Positions 12,653 through 26,261 of a stretch of 64,000 bases of DNA are shown one piece after another. Origin of the DNA: Manduca sexta (taxonomy: Eukaryota > Arthropoda > Insecta > Lepidoptera > Sphingidae); NCBI RefSeq assembly GCF_014839805.1, contig NC_051120.1:3162001-3226000 (forward strand), given 5' to 3'. Made by a program: the position numbers and the translations under genes. Within the stretch, counting starts at the first letter, position 1. Each line of letters opens with the position of its first letter. The notes beneath the pieces were generated by a model. It did not search any database and was not told the origin of the DNA. It worked only from the letters and a program-made list of their open reading frames with translations.

Positions 12653-12744
12653 TGCCTGTCTCGATGGCGTAGTTGTACTGCATGCCGGTACAATAGCGCT
12701 CTGAGGTCCCGGGTTCGAGTCCCGGGTCGAGCAAAGTGATATTA
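12653..12744 (+). repeat. S1 SINE, 5' part only
   Basis: The tRNA-like head with B box GGTTCGAGTCC is kept; the body is missing after CAAAGTGATATT. Confidence 0.8.
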
Positions 12745-13189
12745 TAACTTTACTGTGACTTAAGTAATCATGTCAGATGTTGATATCTGCTTATAAAATG
12801 GCGACAATCTTCAGATGCTGACTAACTTGACAGCATCTCAGTTGATATCGTACTTCAGAGCGAAATTGACTTGCATCTGTTAATACCGGTCTTAGAGTCC
12901 ATTAGTCAATGGTCAATTGATAAATTTAACGTCTGATCTTCACCCAAGAGTCCATTAGTCAATCCAGTCAATTGACGAATGTCAAACTGAAGTGTGATCC
13001 GCGTAGTATTGGTTACTGATTACGTGTTGAGTCCTAGCCTTATCCTGGATTTATGAAAATTTTAATTGTTCATAACTTTGTCACTTACATATTATCAAAG
13101 ATTCTGACTACATTTATAACATGTTGCCTCAACTACATTCCCTATTTTTTAGTAATTAAAACCTATTGGTAAATATAACATAATAATAA

Positions 13190-13480
13190 TACCAGTCCGT
13201 ATTATATACCGCATACTGCTGAGGACGGATCTTCTCTACTAATAAGAAGTTTTAGGCCTTAACTAACCCGCTGGCCTAGAGTGTGTTGGCAGACGTCACA
13301 CACCTACGAAATTCTTATGGAGAATTCTCAGGTATGTACGTTTCCTCGCGGTGTTCTTCACCGTTACAATAAACAATAACTGATAAACAACATACGCGTT
13401 TCCGAAAAGTCAGTATGTGCCCTAGATTTAATCCTTCGGACATCCGCGCCAGTCCGTTCTATTTCCAAATAGGATAGTCG
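13190..13480 (-). repeat. S2 SINE, diverged
   Basis: Shares GTGTGTTGGCAGACGTCACA and the CCTCGCGGTGTTC stretch with the full copy at 34.2 kb. Confidence 0.75.
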
Positions 13481-13536
13481 TGCACTAAATTTAATAAGTT
13501 AACGCTGGTTTATATAAATAAGCATTTCCAAAACAA

Positions 13537-13802
13537 AATATTATAAATACGAAAGTTTGTGAGGATGGATGCGTGGATGTATAGATGTATGCTTTTTTTC
13601 CTCTTTCACGAAAAAACTACTGAACGGATTTGGATAAAACTTTACAGTAATATTGGTTATGCATCCGAATAACACATAGGCTACAATTTATAATGTTTTT
13701 GTGTAATTTTGTCATAATATAACGATACATATAAAGTAAGTTGGAAAAAAAAATATCCCGGAAAACTCTTACACGCGGGCGAAGCCACGAGCAAAAGCTA
13801 GT
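13537..13802 (+). mobile_element. Helitron-like element, short
   Basis: Ends CGCGGGCGAAGCCACG, eight bases, then CTAG followed by T, which is the Helitron 3' hairpin arrangement. Confidence 0.6.
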
Positions 13803-14713
13803 ATATAGTTTATGTTTATGTCCCGTTAGTTCGAATTGGATATCTTATAATGACTGTGTGTATGTTGAATCAAAAATAAATAATTCACTACATAGTATAA
13901 AACAAAGTCGCTTTCTCTGTCCCTACCTATGTATGCTTAAATCTTTAAAACTACGCAACGGATTTTGATGTGGTTTTTGTTAATAGATAGTGATTCAAGA
14001 GGAAGGTTTATATGTATAATAACATCCATTAAATAGTGGAGAAATATTGCACCCGCGCGAAGCTGGGGCGGGTCGAAGGTAAATATTAAATCGTAATATA
14101 GCTCTTAAATATTCTCTATTGGCAATCTTGTTTCAGGTAGTACAACGATGATTGCCGAGGCGCCACCTCAATTGCAAGTGACTAAATATTTATAATATAT
14201 TTAATAACCATTGCAAAACTCGTTTGCAAACATCTCTCTCATATTTAGTCATCGGCAATGTTTTGTAACAAAATAATTCGTTTGTCAACAAATCAGAATT
14301 GCATCTATAATAGCTATAGTTATTACATCATTACATAATTTCTAAGATGTTACAAGGATGAAATTCCAGAAATAACTTATTTATGTCCTTATAATATTAA
14401 TCCCTTAATTGTAAAAAAAAATCTTCAGAGTCTAAAGAACTAGAGAAAAGATAAGAATTTACGTCATGTGTTAAGACTAAACTTCTACTTTTAATCTACC
14501 CGAGTTTCCAAAATGAAAAAAAACCATTGCCAATATAATTCAAATTTTTAAAAAAAATGTTACACCAGTAATGTTTTACACCAGTAAATCAACTTCCTAT
14601 ACATTTAACAACTCTTCACTTCGTTTAAAAACAAATCAACTGTTACCTCACAAAATAAAAAAATTAAACACAAAACCACATTCCGCAAACACAGATTCTG
14701 CAACCGCACTTAC

Positions 14714-14790
14714 ATTAACTAAAGTCACGGCCACCGTAGCGCAGTCCGCAAGTACACTGCGCACGCGCACACAACCGCTCAAATATATAG
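14714..14790 (-). promoter_or_regulatory. Candidate promoter and non-coding first exon
   Basis: On the minus strand CTATATATTT (14790-14781) lies about 30 bases before GCAGTGT, whose A is at 14758. A CpG-rich segment lies between them. A strong donor (AAT|GTAAGTGC) ends a possible 45-base exon at 14714. The next unit downstream on this strand that needs a leader exon is the 114-aa gene, whose acceptor is at 10597. Joining them is an inference and would create a 4.1 kb intron. Confidence 0.4.
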
Positions 14791-15595
14791 CTTTTGAATA
14801 ACTGACCTTGGAACTGCTTCCGGGAATGGAAAAGGTGATGGCAGAACTGGCTCTATTGGCTCCTTGTTATAATTGTACAAGGATTTGGCGTCCCGAGTTC
14901 GATTCTCGTAGTTTTATGTTTACACTCTTATGTTGTGTTTTGTTATCAGTTATAACAACAAGAGCGTATAAGACTTTGTAAAACTACTTTGAACAAGAAA
15001 TACCCTTAAAATTGGTAACATAACCATTGATGACACACTTAATTTTAAAATATTCATATAATAGTTTAATGAAAAAATATAAAACCTTTTATTGAATTGC
15101 AACATCACTATATATTAATATATTTAATAACAAGAGAGTAACAAAAAATCATAACATGTTTTTGCATTACAACACGACAAAAACATAGATTGTGGGTAGT
15201 GATAGTAACCGAGCTATCTTCATCCACACTTCCTTATACTTTTTTATATTAAGATATTATGAAAGTCAATAACTTATATTGTAACATAACATTTTGCATA
15301 TTAACTCGATTGTTCACACAGCAATAAAATAAATAATATAGTCGATAATCCCCAGACGATTTCAAGAAGCCTCCGCATATTTTTATAATTAGATATTTAC
15401 ATATACAACAGAAATCAACGCTAGTTATTTTTGAATATTCATATTTTTGAGCTTATTTTAAACTAAATATTCGTCTGCTACTTTTCTTCACATAAATAAT
15501 GTTTATACTTAATAATATATTAATTACTTTCGTACTGTTTCCTTACGGGATACAAAAGACCTTACAATATGTTAATTTGGGACATGGTCTGTCTG

Positions 15596-15908
15596 TGTTT
15601 TTTTTCCTTGTTTTGAATGTCGAAACAGGCTTGCCGATCGCCTGATAGTAAGCGATACGACCGCCCATAAACAGTAGAAACACCATCCAACACCTTGAAT
15701 TACAAAGTATTGTTTGGTATTCCATTGTGCTTGCCATCCTGAGACATGAGATGATAAGTCTCATTATGTCCAGTAGTTACACTGGCTACAATGTCCTTCA
15801 AACCAGAACACAACAGTGACTACACGTCGTTGCTTGACGGCTGAAATAGAGATGGCGGTATTACTTACCCAGGCGGACTGTCACATATAAGAGACATACC
15901 ACCAGTTT
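15596..15908 (-). repeat. S3 A-tailed repeat, near full length
   Basis: The minus strand runs from ACTGGTGGTATGTCTC through GTCGTATCGCTTACTATCAG to an A-rich 3' end at the low-coordinate side. Other copies: 345-487, 4736-4965, 25838-26132, 35155-35265, 43480-43745, 44440-44625 and 47330-47480. Confidence 0.8.
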
Positions 15909-16187
15909 CATTCGATTTCAACCAAATTCGTTAAGCGTTTTTTGTGTTTATTTCAAGAAACATCAAAATATTCTAACAAACTTTCATAGTTATATTAAGA
16001 CTAACATCTATATTACTACTAAGAGGCAACATCGCTTAATTAATGGTTTGAATATTTTATTTAAAATATTTTTACCTGTGTGTTATTTTATCAAAGTTCT
16101 GTCTCGACTCTAACAAAATCTTTTTCTTAAGTAAAAGCTCCCACAGGAAACACCCTTATTTCAAAAATGTATATGCTACTAGCTTTT

Positions 16188-17010
16188 ATCCGTAGCTCCG
16201 CCCTCGTGAAAAACATTTGATCCGGAATTCAATTCCTGCTATATATCTCCTGGGATATAAAGTAACATAAAACCTTTTCTGGGTTTTAAACTATCTCAAA
16301 TTTCATCGAAAAAAAGACAAAGTCGCTTTTGCTCGGGTCTTCGCTCGCGTGAAGGAGTTTTCGAAGATAAAAGTCCAGCTATAAATTTTCCCGGAATAGA
16401 AAGTAGCCTATATGCGTTCCAGAGTCTTAAAATATCTCCGTACCAAATTTCGTAAAAATCCGTTCAATAGATTTTGAGAAAATCGATCACATACATAGAG
16501 ACAAAAAAGGGGACTTTGTGGTAAAATATGTATAAAAGTATGTATATCACTCCGCAGCTCTCAACCTCATAATTCCTTACCTTTATGCCACACTAACGTG
16601 GGCTTAACGCCACAGACCTTTTAACACATTGCAAAAATTATATGCAAAAAATATGTCGGCCCAACACTGCCTAAGAAGACAAACACGAACCCTTTCACTT
16701 ATTATATACTAGGTATTGCTTGCGGCTTCACTCACGTGAGGACTATTTCAAACTACAAAAATCCTAAAACGATAGCCGTTCATAACGCCAAGAGTACGGC
16801 ACCAGTGTCATCTCAGATTAAAAAAATCCATTATTTCCAATGAAAACAAATTATCGGGATATAAATAGCCTATGTGTCAATCCAAGACATGGTCTATCCG
16901 TGTGCCAAATATCATCCAAATCTGTTAAGCAGTTACTTTGTTTACTTCTAGCAAACATCCAAACACTTTCACAAACTTTCGCATTATATTAGTAAGAAGT
17001 AAGATTCGTA
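16188..17010 (-). mobile_element. Cluster of diverged Helitron-like pieces
   Basis: Three reverse 3' ends (near 16190, 16325 and 16708) each begin with a complement of the GCGGGCGAAGC hairpin followed by a related body (AAATCCGTTCAATAGATTTT). Confidence 0.5.
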
Positions 17011-17304
17011 AGGATACCTTATTCTTTATGTAATATTACTAAGAATACTTAACTCTTATCGTAATTTAACATATTTAGGTAGTTCAAAGGAATTCAGCGG
17101 AATGTTTCAAACATTTTGTGACACCCACGCGCGAACAACTTAAGATTCTAGGAATCGTAAAATTAAGCCCTCGAGACGTTTTGATATGCCGTCTAGAAGC
17201 TCAACGCTATAAGAGAATATTTTAAATACTATAGATAATGAAGACTCTACGCACAATGAATAAATAATTAGTCTAATTAGTCGGCTTAGATAGTAATTAT
17301 ATAA

Positions 17305-17570
17305 TAATAATATCAAACCTGTATTATATACCTACTGTTCCACTGCTGGGCATTGTCCTCCTCCACTACTGAGTAGGCCTTCGTCTACCACGCTGGCCTA
17401 GTGTGCGTTGGCAGAATTCATATACCTTAGAAATTCTTATGCTGTACATTTAGTTTTGAACTTGCGACCTTTGTCTTGGCTGTCCATTTAATTCCCAATA
17501 AGGGTCAATACCCTGGCAATATGGCAATCCATATCCATGCCCAATCAGACTATCGACGCAGTCGTCCTAG
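17305..17570 (-). repeat. S2 SINE, diverged
   Basis: Shares the TACCACGCTGGCCTAGTGTG block and the tRNA-like end with the full copy. Confidence 0.7.
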
Positions 17571-18424
17571 ATTAAACAATTCCACTTCAATATCATTTAC
17601 AATACTTATAAACACAACTGTCGCTTACCAAGTTTTACAAAAGGATGGTTCAATATTCTGTGAAAACACATCTCGTAAACAATAGGAATAATTAGTTGTG
17701 TTCAAATTAATACATAAATTACTCCATAATTAGGTACAGTTAGACACAAAAGTAGGTGAACAAATTCAAGACTTTAAAACGCCTCTACATATTAACTTTA
17801 ATCGATTTTTTTTGTCTTAAACTAAGTGTTTAAAATGTATGTTAGTGAAGATAAACGATTTGAAATTTTTTATTTGTTCAGATACTTTTTTGCCTGTCTG
17901 TACTAAAATATATTATTTTGAAACTCTTATTAACAGCTCCGTACTCTTCTATTGTACCATTCTGATATGAATTAGCTAAAGCAGTCAAATGAGGTTCAGA
18001 CCTCCATTAATTCAATTCAGACCCTAACGATAACCCAGTTACATGTTTTCTTGTTACATTTAAATCGAAAACCACATTTGTTTATAATTGTGAAACTACC
18101 GCCAATTTCCTTGTTAATTGTCAATATATCAGCATTAATATCGATACAAATAGAATTTACCCTACATTTGCAACGAATGCGAATAATTAAGAACAAGTAT
18201 CAAGTAATGTATTTGTAAATGGTGAGAAACAAACAACCAATATACTTTTCAATTCCAACTGAAAGAGTGGCGTGTTGATTCTTAGCACATGATGTTTTAA
18301 CACGCTGATGTTACGCTAGAACGCGTAGCAAGCGTGATGCAGTCAGGAACTGGATATTATAAAAAGAGTAGAGAGTGGAGGTATCAAAACATGCACTATC
18401 ACAGGGCTTTATTAAAAAAATCAA

Positions 18425-18666
18425 TTACGCCTTTATCCTCGAAGGCGTAAGCAGTAGTACAAAAAGCAACTCACCACTTTTCGCCATGTATGTTCCGTCT
18501 CATGAGATGTAGTGCAACCCTGTTGCCATATCGGACAGAATTCCAGACTCCGGGCAAACACTGAGTAGAAAAATCTAAGAACACTTTGCCTGACCCAAGA
18601 TTCGAACTCAGGTCTTCAGAACAATATCTCAACGCGCCCGAAATATAACTACACCACCGAGGCATT
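18425..18666 (-). repeat. S1 SINE
   Basis: Reverse copy: the B box complement GATTCGAACTC and the head complement ACTACACCACCGAGG close the element at its right side. Confidence 0.8.
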
Positions 18667-19666
18667 CAGTGAAAGTTATTCCAAAATCAATATTACAAAT
18701 ATTCGCCTGTGGATTGTCCCGAATCTGCCCAATTCCTTAAAGTTGGCTAGAGACCAAAACTATTGTGGTATTCTGGGTGGTTTTACCATCAAGTTTTGGC
18801 TTTCACTAATGGTTCCTTTGCCTATCTTCTTCTTTAAAACTATCACATTCTATGGGCGTTTAATGCGCGAAGTCCGCGCGTACAATATACACCGTCTGCG
18901 CAGGCTCTTAGAATCACAGTTATTAACGATTTAACAGCGCAATGCGCCGAAGGGATACATTCGAATTTCAAATGTAGATTAACCACGTGTTCACGCAATA
19001 TTGATAAATGGTAGCATTAAACAACACACGCCTTGTGGCCTGTAATATGGTCACTATTTGCTTGAAATTAATGAAATGTAATATATAATCTCGAATATGT
19101 TTTTAGTCCCTACATACATACATAAATATTATATTGTTTCCTTCCTTTTTTGAATATACTTAACTCAGTATCTGTTTATAAGTTGTTGTATGAATAAAGT
19201 TCAGTTTGAACAAGTTAATATCTATTAATACTGCCCTATTCTAAAAATAATTTAACGCATAAACAGCTTTATTATTTTTAAATCCATAATAAATTTACGC
19301 AAAATTAAAATTTTAATAAGTGCTATAACTACACATTTCTCTGAATAAATCAAATATCTAATCTCAATCAATCCAAATATAGCACAATCAATCACAGCGG
19401 AGTTAGAAGTGGATCGCCTTGTTCGAAGCCCGGCTTTGCCCGCGGCGTTCATTTCCGTACAGTGCTTCCGCCGCCATAACGAGCAACCTGATTCATCATT
19501 CGCATTGATTTAAGAGTTATTGCTTTATTTACAATTAAAAATGTATAAGGCATTTATAATTTTAGTTCCAATATTTAGACAGCGCGTTAATATACGGTTG
19601 ATAAGGTGATGCCACTGCACCTCATTGTAAGTGAAGTGGGGTCCAGAATGTTGACTGATGAGAGAT

Positions 19667-19845
19667 GATTGCAATGCTGAGGTCTTGGGTTCGATCCCCA
19701 GGTCGGGCAATGTGATATTGGGTTTTTCTACATAGTCTGGAATATGTGCCCGATATGGCGATAGGCTCTCTCCCTCATTGTGGGACGGAATACACACGGT
19801 GGAAAGTGGGTACTCTAGTTGCGCGATGCCTACCCTTGTGGGAAT
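19667..19845 (+). repeat. S1 SINE joined to an S4 fragment
   Basis: B box GGTTCGATCCC and body are present but the A box end is replaced by a piece of S4 (GTTGACTGATGAGAGATGAT) at 19605-19668. Confidence 0.75.
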
Positions 19846-21111
19846 ATTTCGAAACCTGTATTATGAAACATAACTTAGTAGAAGTGTTTTGTAGTAATAT
19901 TTCAGAGTGACGAACGTAGTGCAAACCATGCTCTGTTTTTGTCAGAATAACATCAGACGAACGGCTTGCTTGTCACGTCATCGAGTAGTAAACACATTTT
20001 TTCCACGCAGTAAAAATCCATGTTATGGATGCCATTCTATAATCTGGGGAGCGGAAGAACAGTTATATCGGACAGTAAACACAACATAACCAAAATACAA
20101 ACCGGCAAATTATCCGCCTCATTACACATACAAAATTAAGACCATTAAATTTCCTAAGTAATTAAGATTAATTAACATAACGAAGACGCAAATAACAAGA
20201 TATCCTTGGCTAAGCTTACGTATAAAGGAACGGATAAATTTCTTGTATGAAAATCATGTGATAGATTGCAGTCAGAGAATTTATTACGGAATCTGGTTCA
20301 AGGCCGGCATCACGTGAATAATGCACGCAAAGCGAAAACGCGGGCAGTATAGCAAAGTTATTTGAATGCATTTTAGGACAAACGAAATAAGCAAACCTTT
20401 CATCGGATAAGTGAAATGATAGGCCTTAAACAGTGGCAACACCATGCAGAACTTTGATTTACACTGAGTGCATAGCGCTATGTATTTTAAGATATTAGAT
20501 GAAACGCTCGCTTGATGTGCTGGTGGTAGGATATATTTTATATCAGGTTAGCGACCAACATTCACAAGGCATAAAACCCGCCATAGTGGTGCATGTAAGT
20601 GTGTCGCGTTCCGGGATCAGTCTTCGCATATCCAATTCTCGCAGGCCGGCATAATTGTATCGTCTGTTGAGGAGAAATCATCTCTCAGGTGAAATTCTAT
20701 TAGACTCCACTTACCATCAGCAGAGACACGCATTATGACACCGAGCGGTGAAGCTCGACGAGTCTTAGGGAACACTAAATTGTCTTTATCCCGCAACGGA
20801 ATTAATCAGATACAAAGATAGAGAGGAGTTGGAAATATTCATTGTCCACTTCCCCCCATAGTAAAGCGGGAGACAAAATATTGAACTAAGGAGGCGTTTT
20901 AACATCAAGTATAGGTTTATAACTAGAAAAGCCAGTTGCAAAGCACCACAGATAAAAATTTAATGAGTCATATTAGTTAAGTCTAACAGTACTCAATGTA
21001 AGGACATTGTAGCAGAATGTTGAAAGCAACCTACACCAAAACATGATCCCTGCTGCTTTGCAAAAAAACTATACAATCAGGTGGTTTTACATACGACGGC
21101 ACTAATAGTAT

Positions 21112-21385
21112 AATAATATTAGCCCCGTATTATATTCTGTCCCACTGCTGGACACGGGCCTGCTCTTCTACTGAGAGGGTTTAGGCCTTAGTCCACCACG
21201 CTGGCCTAATGCGGGTTGACAGACATTACATAGCTTTTCTAAATTCTTATGAAGAACCGGTTCCCTGAGATTTTGTCTCAGTGGCGGCTATAAAGACTAT
21301 GTTACGCGCCGCTATCCTAGCCGATGACATCGGGCGTTTCCGGAAGTATTCGGCTGTGCGGGCAGGCTGGCAGAAGAAAAAATAT
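21112..21385 (-). repeat. S2 SINE, diverged
   Basis: Contains GTCCACCACGCTGGCCTAAT and the tail side CCGTATTATATTCTG. Confidence 0.7.
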
Positions 21386-21714
21386 GTCACGGGACGACTA
21401 CTCTATTAGACTCTGTAATTATTTTTGCTAATATAATGTTTAATACTGTAAAAAGAGCGTTTAACAACTAGTAGCTTTTTTCTCAAAAATGTTTTTTTTT
21501 CATTAATAAAGTTAGATGTTACCGTACTGTATTACATTGTCTACCAATGTGAATGGCCGCACTTGCGAAATGTATAACCCAGACAGTTATTGTTTTGCAT
21601 ATCTACCTACGAATTGTTAATATAAACAAACACTAGTTAATTTCGCATTGTGGACTCTATTATTAATATATCTATCATTATACGATTTATCTGGGTCACG
21701 ATGCAGACATTATA

Positions 21715-21945
21715 CACACATATTCACGCCTTTCATGGGAGGGATAGGCAGAGGCACAACTGGTGCACCCACTTTCCGCCGTGTGTATTCTATCCCATGA
21801 TAATATGATAAGGGGCTAGCCTATCGCCATATCGGGCACAAGTTTCTGACTCCGGGCTGCTTCTGAATAGAAGAATCCAATATCACCTTTTCCGTCCCGG
21901 AGATAGAACCCGTGGCTTGATGCAGTCATACCGCAACACAACTAT
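21715..21945 (-). repeat. S1 SINE
   Basis: Reverse copy with CGCCATATCGGGCACAAG and a diverged B box. Confidence 0.75.
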
Positions 21946-22331
21946 ATATCGAAATTTACATATTATATAAAAACATTTGCCAATTGCCACATAGGTCCAT
22001 TGCCAACCAGGATATGTAAACAGAAAACAATGGTAGATTTAGTTCCTAGATTGAGCAATTATTTGATTTTTTTTTGTTATGCATACATAATTCAAATCCC
22101 TAAAATTCGAATGTATGCCCAACACGGCAATAGGTTCGTCCATCAAATGGAATAGAAATTATTTGAGTGAATTTTTGGTATACCACCTTCTTACTGTCTA
22201 CCTTTTTAATAATTAAGATGAAAGCTGATAAATTATGTAAAAATCTTAGAAAATACAATTCAGCCAAAAAAACCTCTTGGTAAAATTCACCTAACTGTAG
22301 CAAAATCCTCCTATTAATTTCTATATTCTAA

Positions 22332-22591
22332 CCCCCTTATTCATAGACGTTTTTTATCGAACGACCGAGTAAGGCTGTGATAACAAGTCTGTTTCTCAGT
22401 GTTGACGGCATGGTAGTCTTCGCAGTGCGTACACGTAGGGCCGTTGTGATTGGCTAATATTGAAATACAACAATAATAACCAATCACAACGGCCCTATGT
22501 CTATTTCTCAGTGCCGTTGGGCACTGAGAAACAGGCTTGTTATCACAGCTTTACTCCGTCCTTAGATAAAAAACGTTTATGAATAAGGGGG
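22332..22591. mobile_element. Foldback MITE with long terminal inverted repeats
   Basis: CCCCCTTATTCATAGACG at the left pairs with the complement of CGTTTATGAATAAGGGGG at the right. Pairing continues with mismatches for about 75 bases, and an inner pair (GGGCCGTTGTGATTGG and complement) flanks the centre. The whole 260 bases can fold into one hairpin. Flanks TAA and TAG suggest a 2-3 base target duplication, not resolved. Confidence 0.8.
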
Positions 22592-24044
22592 TAGTAATAA
22601 AACTTGGATCTTAGTTAGATCCTTCACTAAGTAATATAGAATCCAATTTCCCCGAACCACTGTAACATACAACATTGTATACGTGTTCCTGTACACGGCT
22701 TACCTTTGAAAGGCCCGACTTAACTTCTAACAACCTTAAGCCAAACTTATATTACTGTGTTAAAAACTTTCCTCCTTTCAGAAGCTATGTTTCTTTTGTC
22801 TAGTGTTACATTTGTTGCAAATAATGAATTTCGTATTTTTCCTTGATGTTTTTTAAATTTGGAATTCGAATAAAAATTTCACAAACCTTAGAATTTAATT
22901 CAAGGTTATATTTCAAACTGGCATTGTTGCTTTGTTGAATTTGCGCAAAAAAAAGAAAACGTCTTGAGAAAAAAGTACAAATATACATTTAAATTTGGAA
23001 CTAGTAGCACGAATTAAGTTGTTCACGCTGTATTAACACCACGAAATATTTAAAATAAAATTAGAAAGAAAATGCGGCCGCAAACCCATACATTTTAAGG
23101 CTTGTACGTGCGCCTTTGAGAATTTAAAGCCAACCGAAGCACGTGATATGCAAATCTTATAACGAATATTGAACGAGAACGGAATACAGGTTGAATGACG
23201 TCAAGTACTACCTGCTTGGTTTGTTTATTGGTATGTTTTAAAGGGTTAGGCAATAGCGCATACCGATACCAGCTTCGACTGTATTCCGAAAGAGGTCTGC
23301 AGAAATATATGCAATAAACCAGAATATTTGGCGTAGAATATGATTCTTTATGACTATTTTTCTTTTAACTGTACTTACTAGTCCTGGATTCGTAAATAGG
23401 CCGCTCATTCGATTTAAATAATCATTCGTTTATTTAACTTCAGTGCGTTCCATAATACAAACAAATGGAAAATTATTAAGCATTTTAGAAACATACATAC
23501 ATTAACCTACCCACATGGAGCGGCGTAAATAAAGCGTCCTACACTCATAAAAAATATAAATCCAGCACTGCTTAAATAGTATTGATACACTTTTCTATTT
23601 CGATTATTTACGAAGTATTTGTCAATTTATGTCATCTGATTCTGATGATCCAAATCCAATTTCGCAGATACCTTTGTATTCCTATATAAGTAACATCCTA
23701 TTTATTATTGATAACTAAAAGGACAATAAAGTATTGATGAAATATCGTTTTATTTCATCTCATCAAATCCATTCTATTGAAAGCAGCGCAAATGTTAATG
23801 AAACAATCAACGTACCATATTGTCCTATATTGGATACTAGATTACCTAGATTGATGGCGCCTGCTAGTGGAATAATTGGATCCTAGCTTACAATAGCTTT
23901 ATTATAATTCTAAACTATATTGAAGCCTTGTTCCTTTATTAGTTAGAAAAGTGTAGCATCTATTTTTATATGTTTGACATTAATATTCTTTTCTTGCGGA
24001 ACCAATTTCGACCGATTCATGTTTTTTTCTTTTTTTTATTCGTG

Positions 24045-24290
24045 TACGGCAGTCACCCAACTGCACATGATACTAAGTGGAGTAGGATCTAATATAATGT
24101 CGACTGACGAAAGATTACCTCTCGGCAGTCGACACAATTATGCCGGCCTGTTGGAAACGGATATGCACAGGCTGAACCCGGAACGCGACACACTTACGTG
24201 GGCCACTATCGCGGGTTTTTACGCCTTGTGTACGGTGGTCGCTATCCGGGCGGATATAAAACATAACCTATCCCCATCCAAAAGCAAAGA
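24045..24290 (+). repeat. S4 repeat
   Basis: Well conserved copy with CTGAACCCGGAACGCGACAC. The short open frame across it is a by-product of the repeat. Confidence 0.8.
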
Positions 24291-25050
24291 TATTATTTAA
24301 GTGGCTTACTGAGAATACCTAGTGCATGTCGGATTCGCATCTAGTAGATCTCAACAAAATGGTTGTGCTGTTTCATACCTTACACTCGTTATATGACTAA
24401 ACATTAGTTTAGAAAATTGACATAGTATTGTCGGCCAAGGTACTCTGGTTAGGAAGACAAGAATGCTTGCGGAATGCTGCTGAAGAAATAGATATGGCGG
24501 TGGTACCTACCCAGACAAAATCTCAACAGACCCACCGACTAATAAAATTTTCTGCTATGTGAACCAATCTTAATTTCGTACTTATTTACATTAGAATAAG
24601 CACTTCGAGAATACCACATTTTGTGCGGAGTACGTAGGTCGCAACAATACTCCTGTCCTATAATTTAAACCAACAAAATATTTATCAAAAACCGCCGTCC
24701 AGTCTCCGCTTTATTTTGAACTCGATTTCATGCTGTGTGATTATGGAACGCCTCAATGTGCACTAGGCTTTAAGAGGCTTTAAGGCATTTACATCACAAT
24801 TCCAAATACGTGACTGAACTCAAGTTTCGTAACACAACTAAAGCTTCTTTGTAAATATTATGTGCATGGACAAATTCGCAACTCTATTGTTTCGGACTGT
24901 TTATGGTTAAGGTAATTTGAATGCTGGCTAGTTATATGCACTGCATTTATATTAGAACGAAAAAAACATAATACGTCCAAGGCAAAATGACCCCACTGTA
25001 TCTGATGGTAAATGGAATGAGGTTTAATAGAATGTTAACTGATGAGAGCT

Positions 25051-25264
25051 AGAGCAGTGTCAGTGTCATTGACGGGGCCCTTTAGGGCCGGTGCCTGCCT
25101 ACGTTTCAATGCCATCGGATCTTGGACCTAGGCACATAGGCAAAGGATGGGAACACCGTAGGTTTTTAGTCAGTAGAAGTCTGACACGCCCTCCCGCCCA
25201 TCCCAAGGCGGGAGATAGTCATCTGATGATTTATCTACGTTGAAAAAAAAAAAAAAAACTAATT
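25051..25264 (+). mobile_element. A-tailed retroposon inserted in an S4 repeat
   Basis: About 214 bases ending in a run of A and flanked by AGAGCT at 25045-25050 and 25265-25270. Removing it restores the S4 order GATGAGAG then GATTACC. The body contains CCTCCCGCCCATCCCAAGGC, an internal hairpin. Confidence 0.7.
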
Positions 25265-25837
25265 AGAGCTGATTACCCTTTAGCAGTGGACAAAATTATG
25301 CCAGCCTGTTGGAACCGGACATAAACAAGCTAATCCTCGAACGCGACACACTTATGTGGAACGCTACGGCGGGTTTTAACACCTGTGCAAATATACTCAA
25401 CTGTCAGTTTTACTGCAGGAGAAAAGAAAATACTACAAATGCTGACATAAAAAACCAACTATTATTGCTCATTGAGAATCTTGAAATGGACCTATTTTTT
25501 GCAGTAAGCATCTTATGAGTGATAATGCTACCCACACTGTCTAAATAATTCTACAGGCAATGCAGCCTCGAAAACAAACTTCAATTGGCATTGATTTCAC
25601 AGCTAGCATTGGATGTAGAATTCAAAGAGATTTGTAATTAATTGCCGGCCTCAATAAAGTGTTTCAGCTTGATATAACAAAGACATTTAATGCAAACTAG
25701 TCAAGGAAAATTATATATTCCATCTGATTTCGTTTTCATGTAAATTACGGTTTTGGTTGAAATAACAGATGTCCTAAAAATTCGTGATAAATTACATAAA
25801 AAAATTATCTTGCCCTTTTGTATATTGAATATTTTTT

Positions 25838-26132
25838 TTATTGTTTTGAATGACGAGACAAGCTTGCCGTTCGCCTGATGGTAAGCGATACGACCGCCCA
25901 TAAACAGTACAATCACCATCCAACACCTTGACTTACAAGTATTTTTTGGTATTCCACTGCGTTCGCCAGCCTGAGACATGAGATGTTAAGTCTTTTTATG
26001 TTCAGTAGTTACTCTGGCTACAATATCCTTCAAACTGGAACACAACAATGACTACACGCTGCTGCTTGACGGCAGAAATAGATATTGCGGTGGTACCTAC
26101 CCAGGCCAACTCTCACATATGAAAGACCTACC
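25838..26132 (-). repeat. S3 A-tailed repeat, near full length
   Basis: Same architecture as the copy at 15.6 kb, including GCCGTTCGCCTGATGGTAAG on the plus strand. Confidence 0.8.
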
Positions 26133-26261
26133 ACCAGTAAATGTAACGTTTTGTAACGTAAAAATGCACTAATGGATGGCTAAGACACTGATTAATAACA
26201 TTTCTTGGATATATCATTACAATATTAATATCACTGGTAGGCAGGCTATTGACTTACGGAT

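Larger units (their letters stand above)
10597..14713 (-). other. Possible leader intron of the 114-aa gene
   Basis: No coding sequence seen. Holds a G repeat near 11.4 kb, an S1 fragment near 12.7 kb, an S2 copy near 13.3 kb and Helitron-like pieces near 13.5-14.1 kb. Confidence 0.4.

Noticed and set aside
14571..14801. 76-residue Thr/Ser-rich frame on the plus strand
   Set aside because: Low complexity, overlaps the promoter-like stretch on the other strand, no splice partners.
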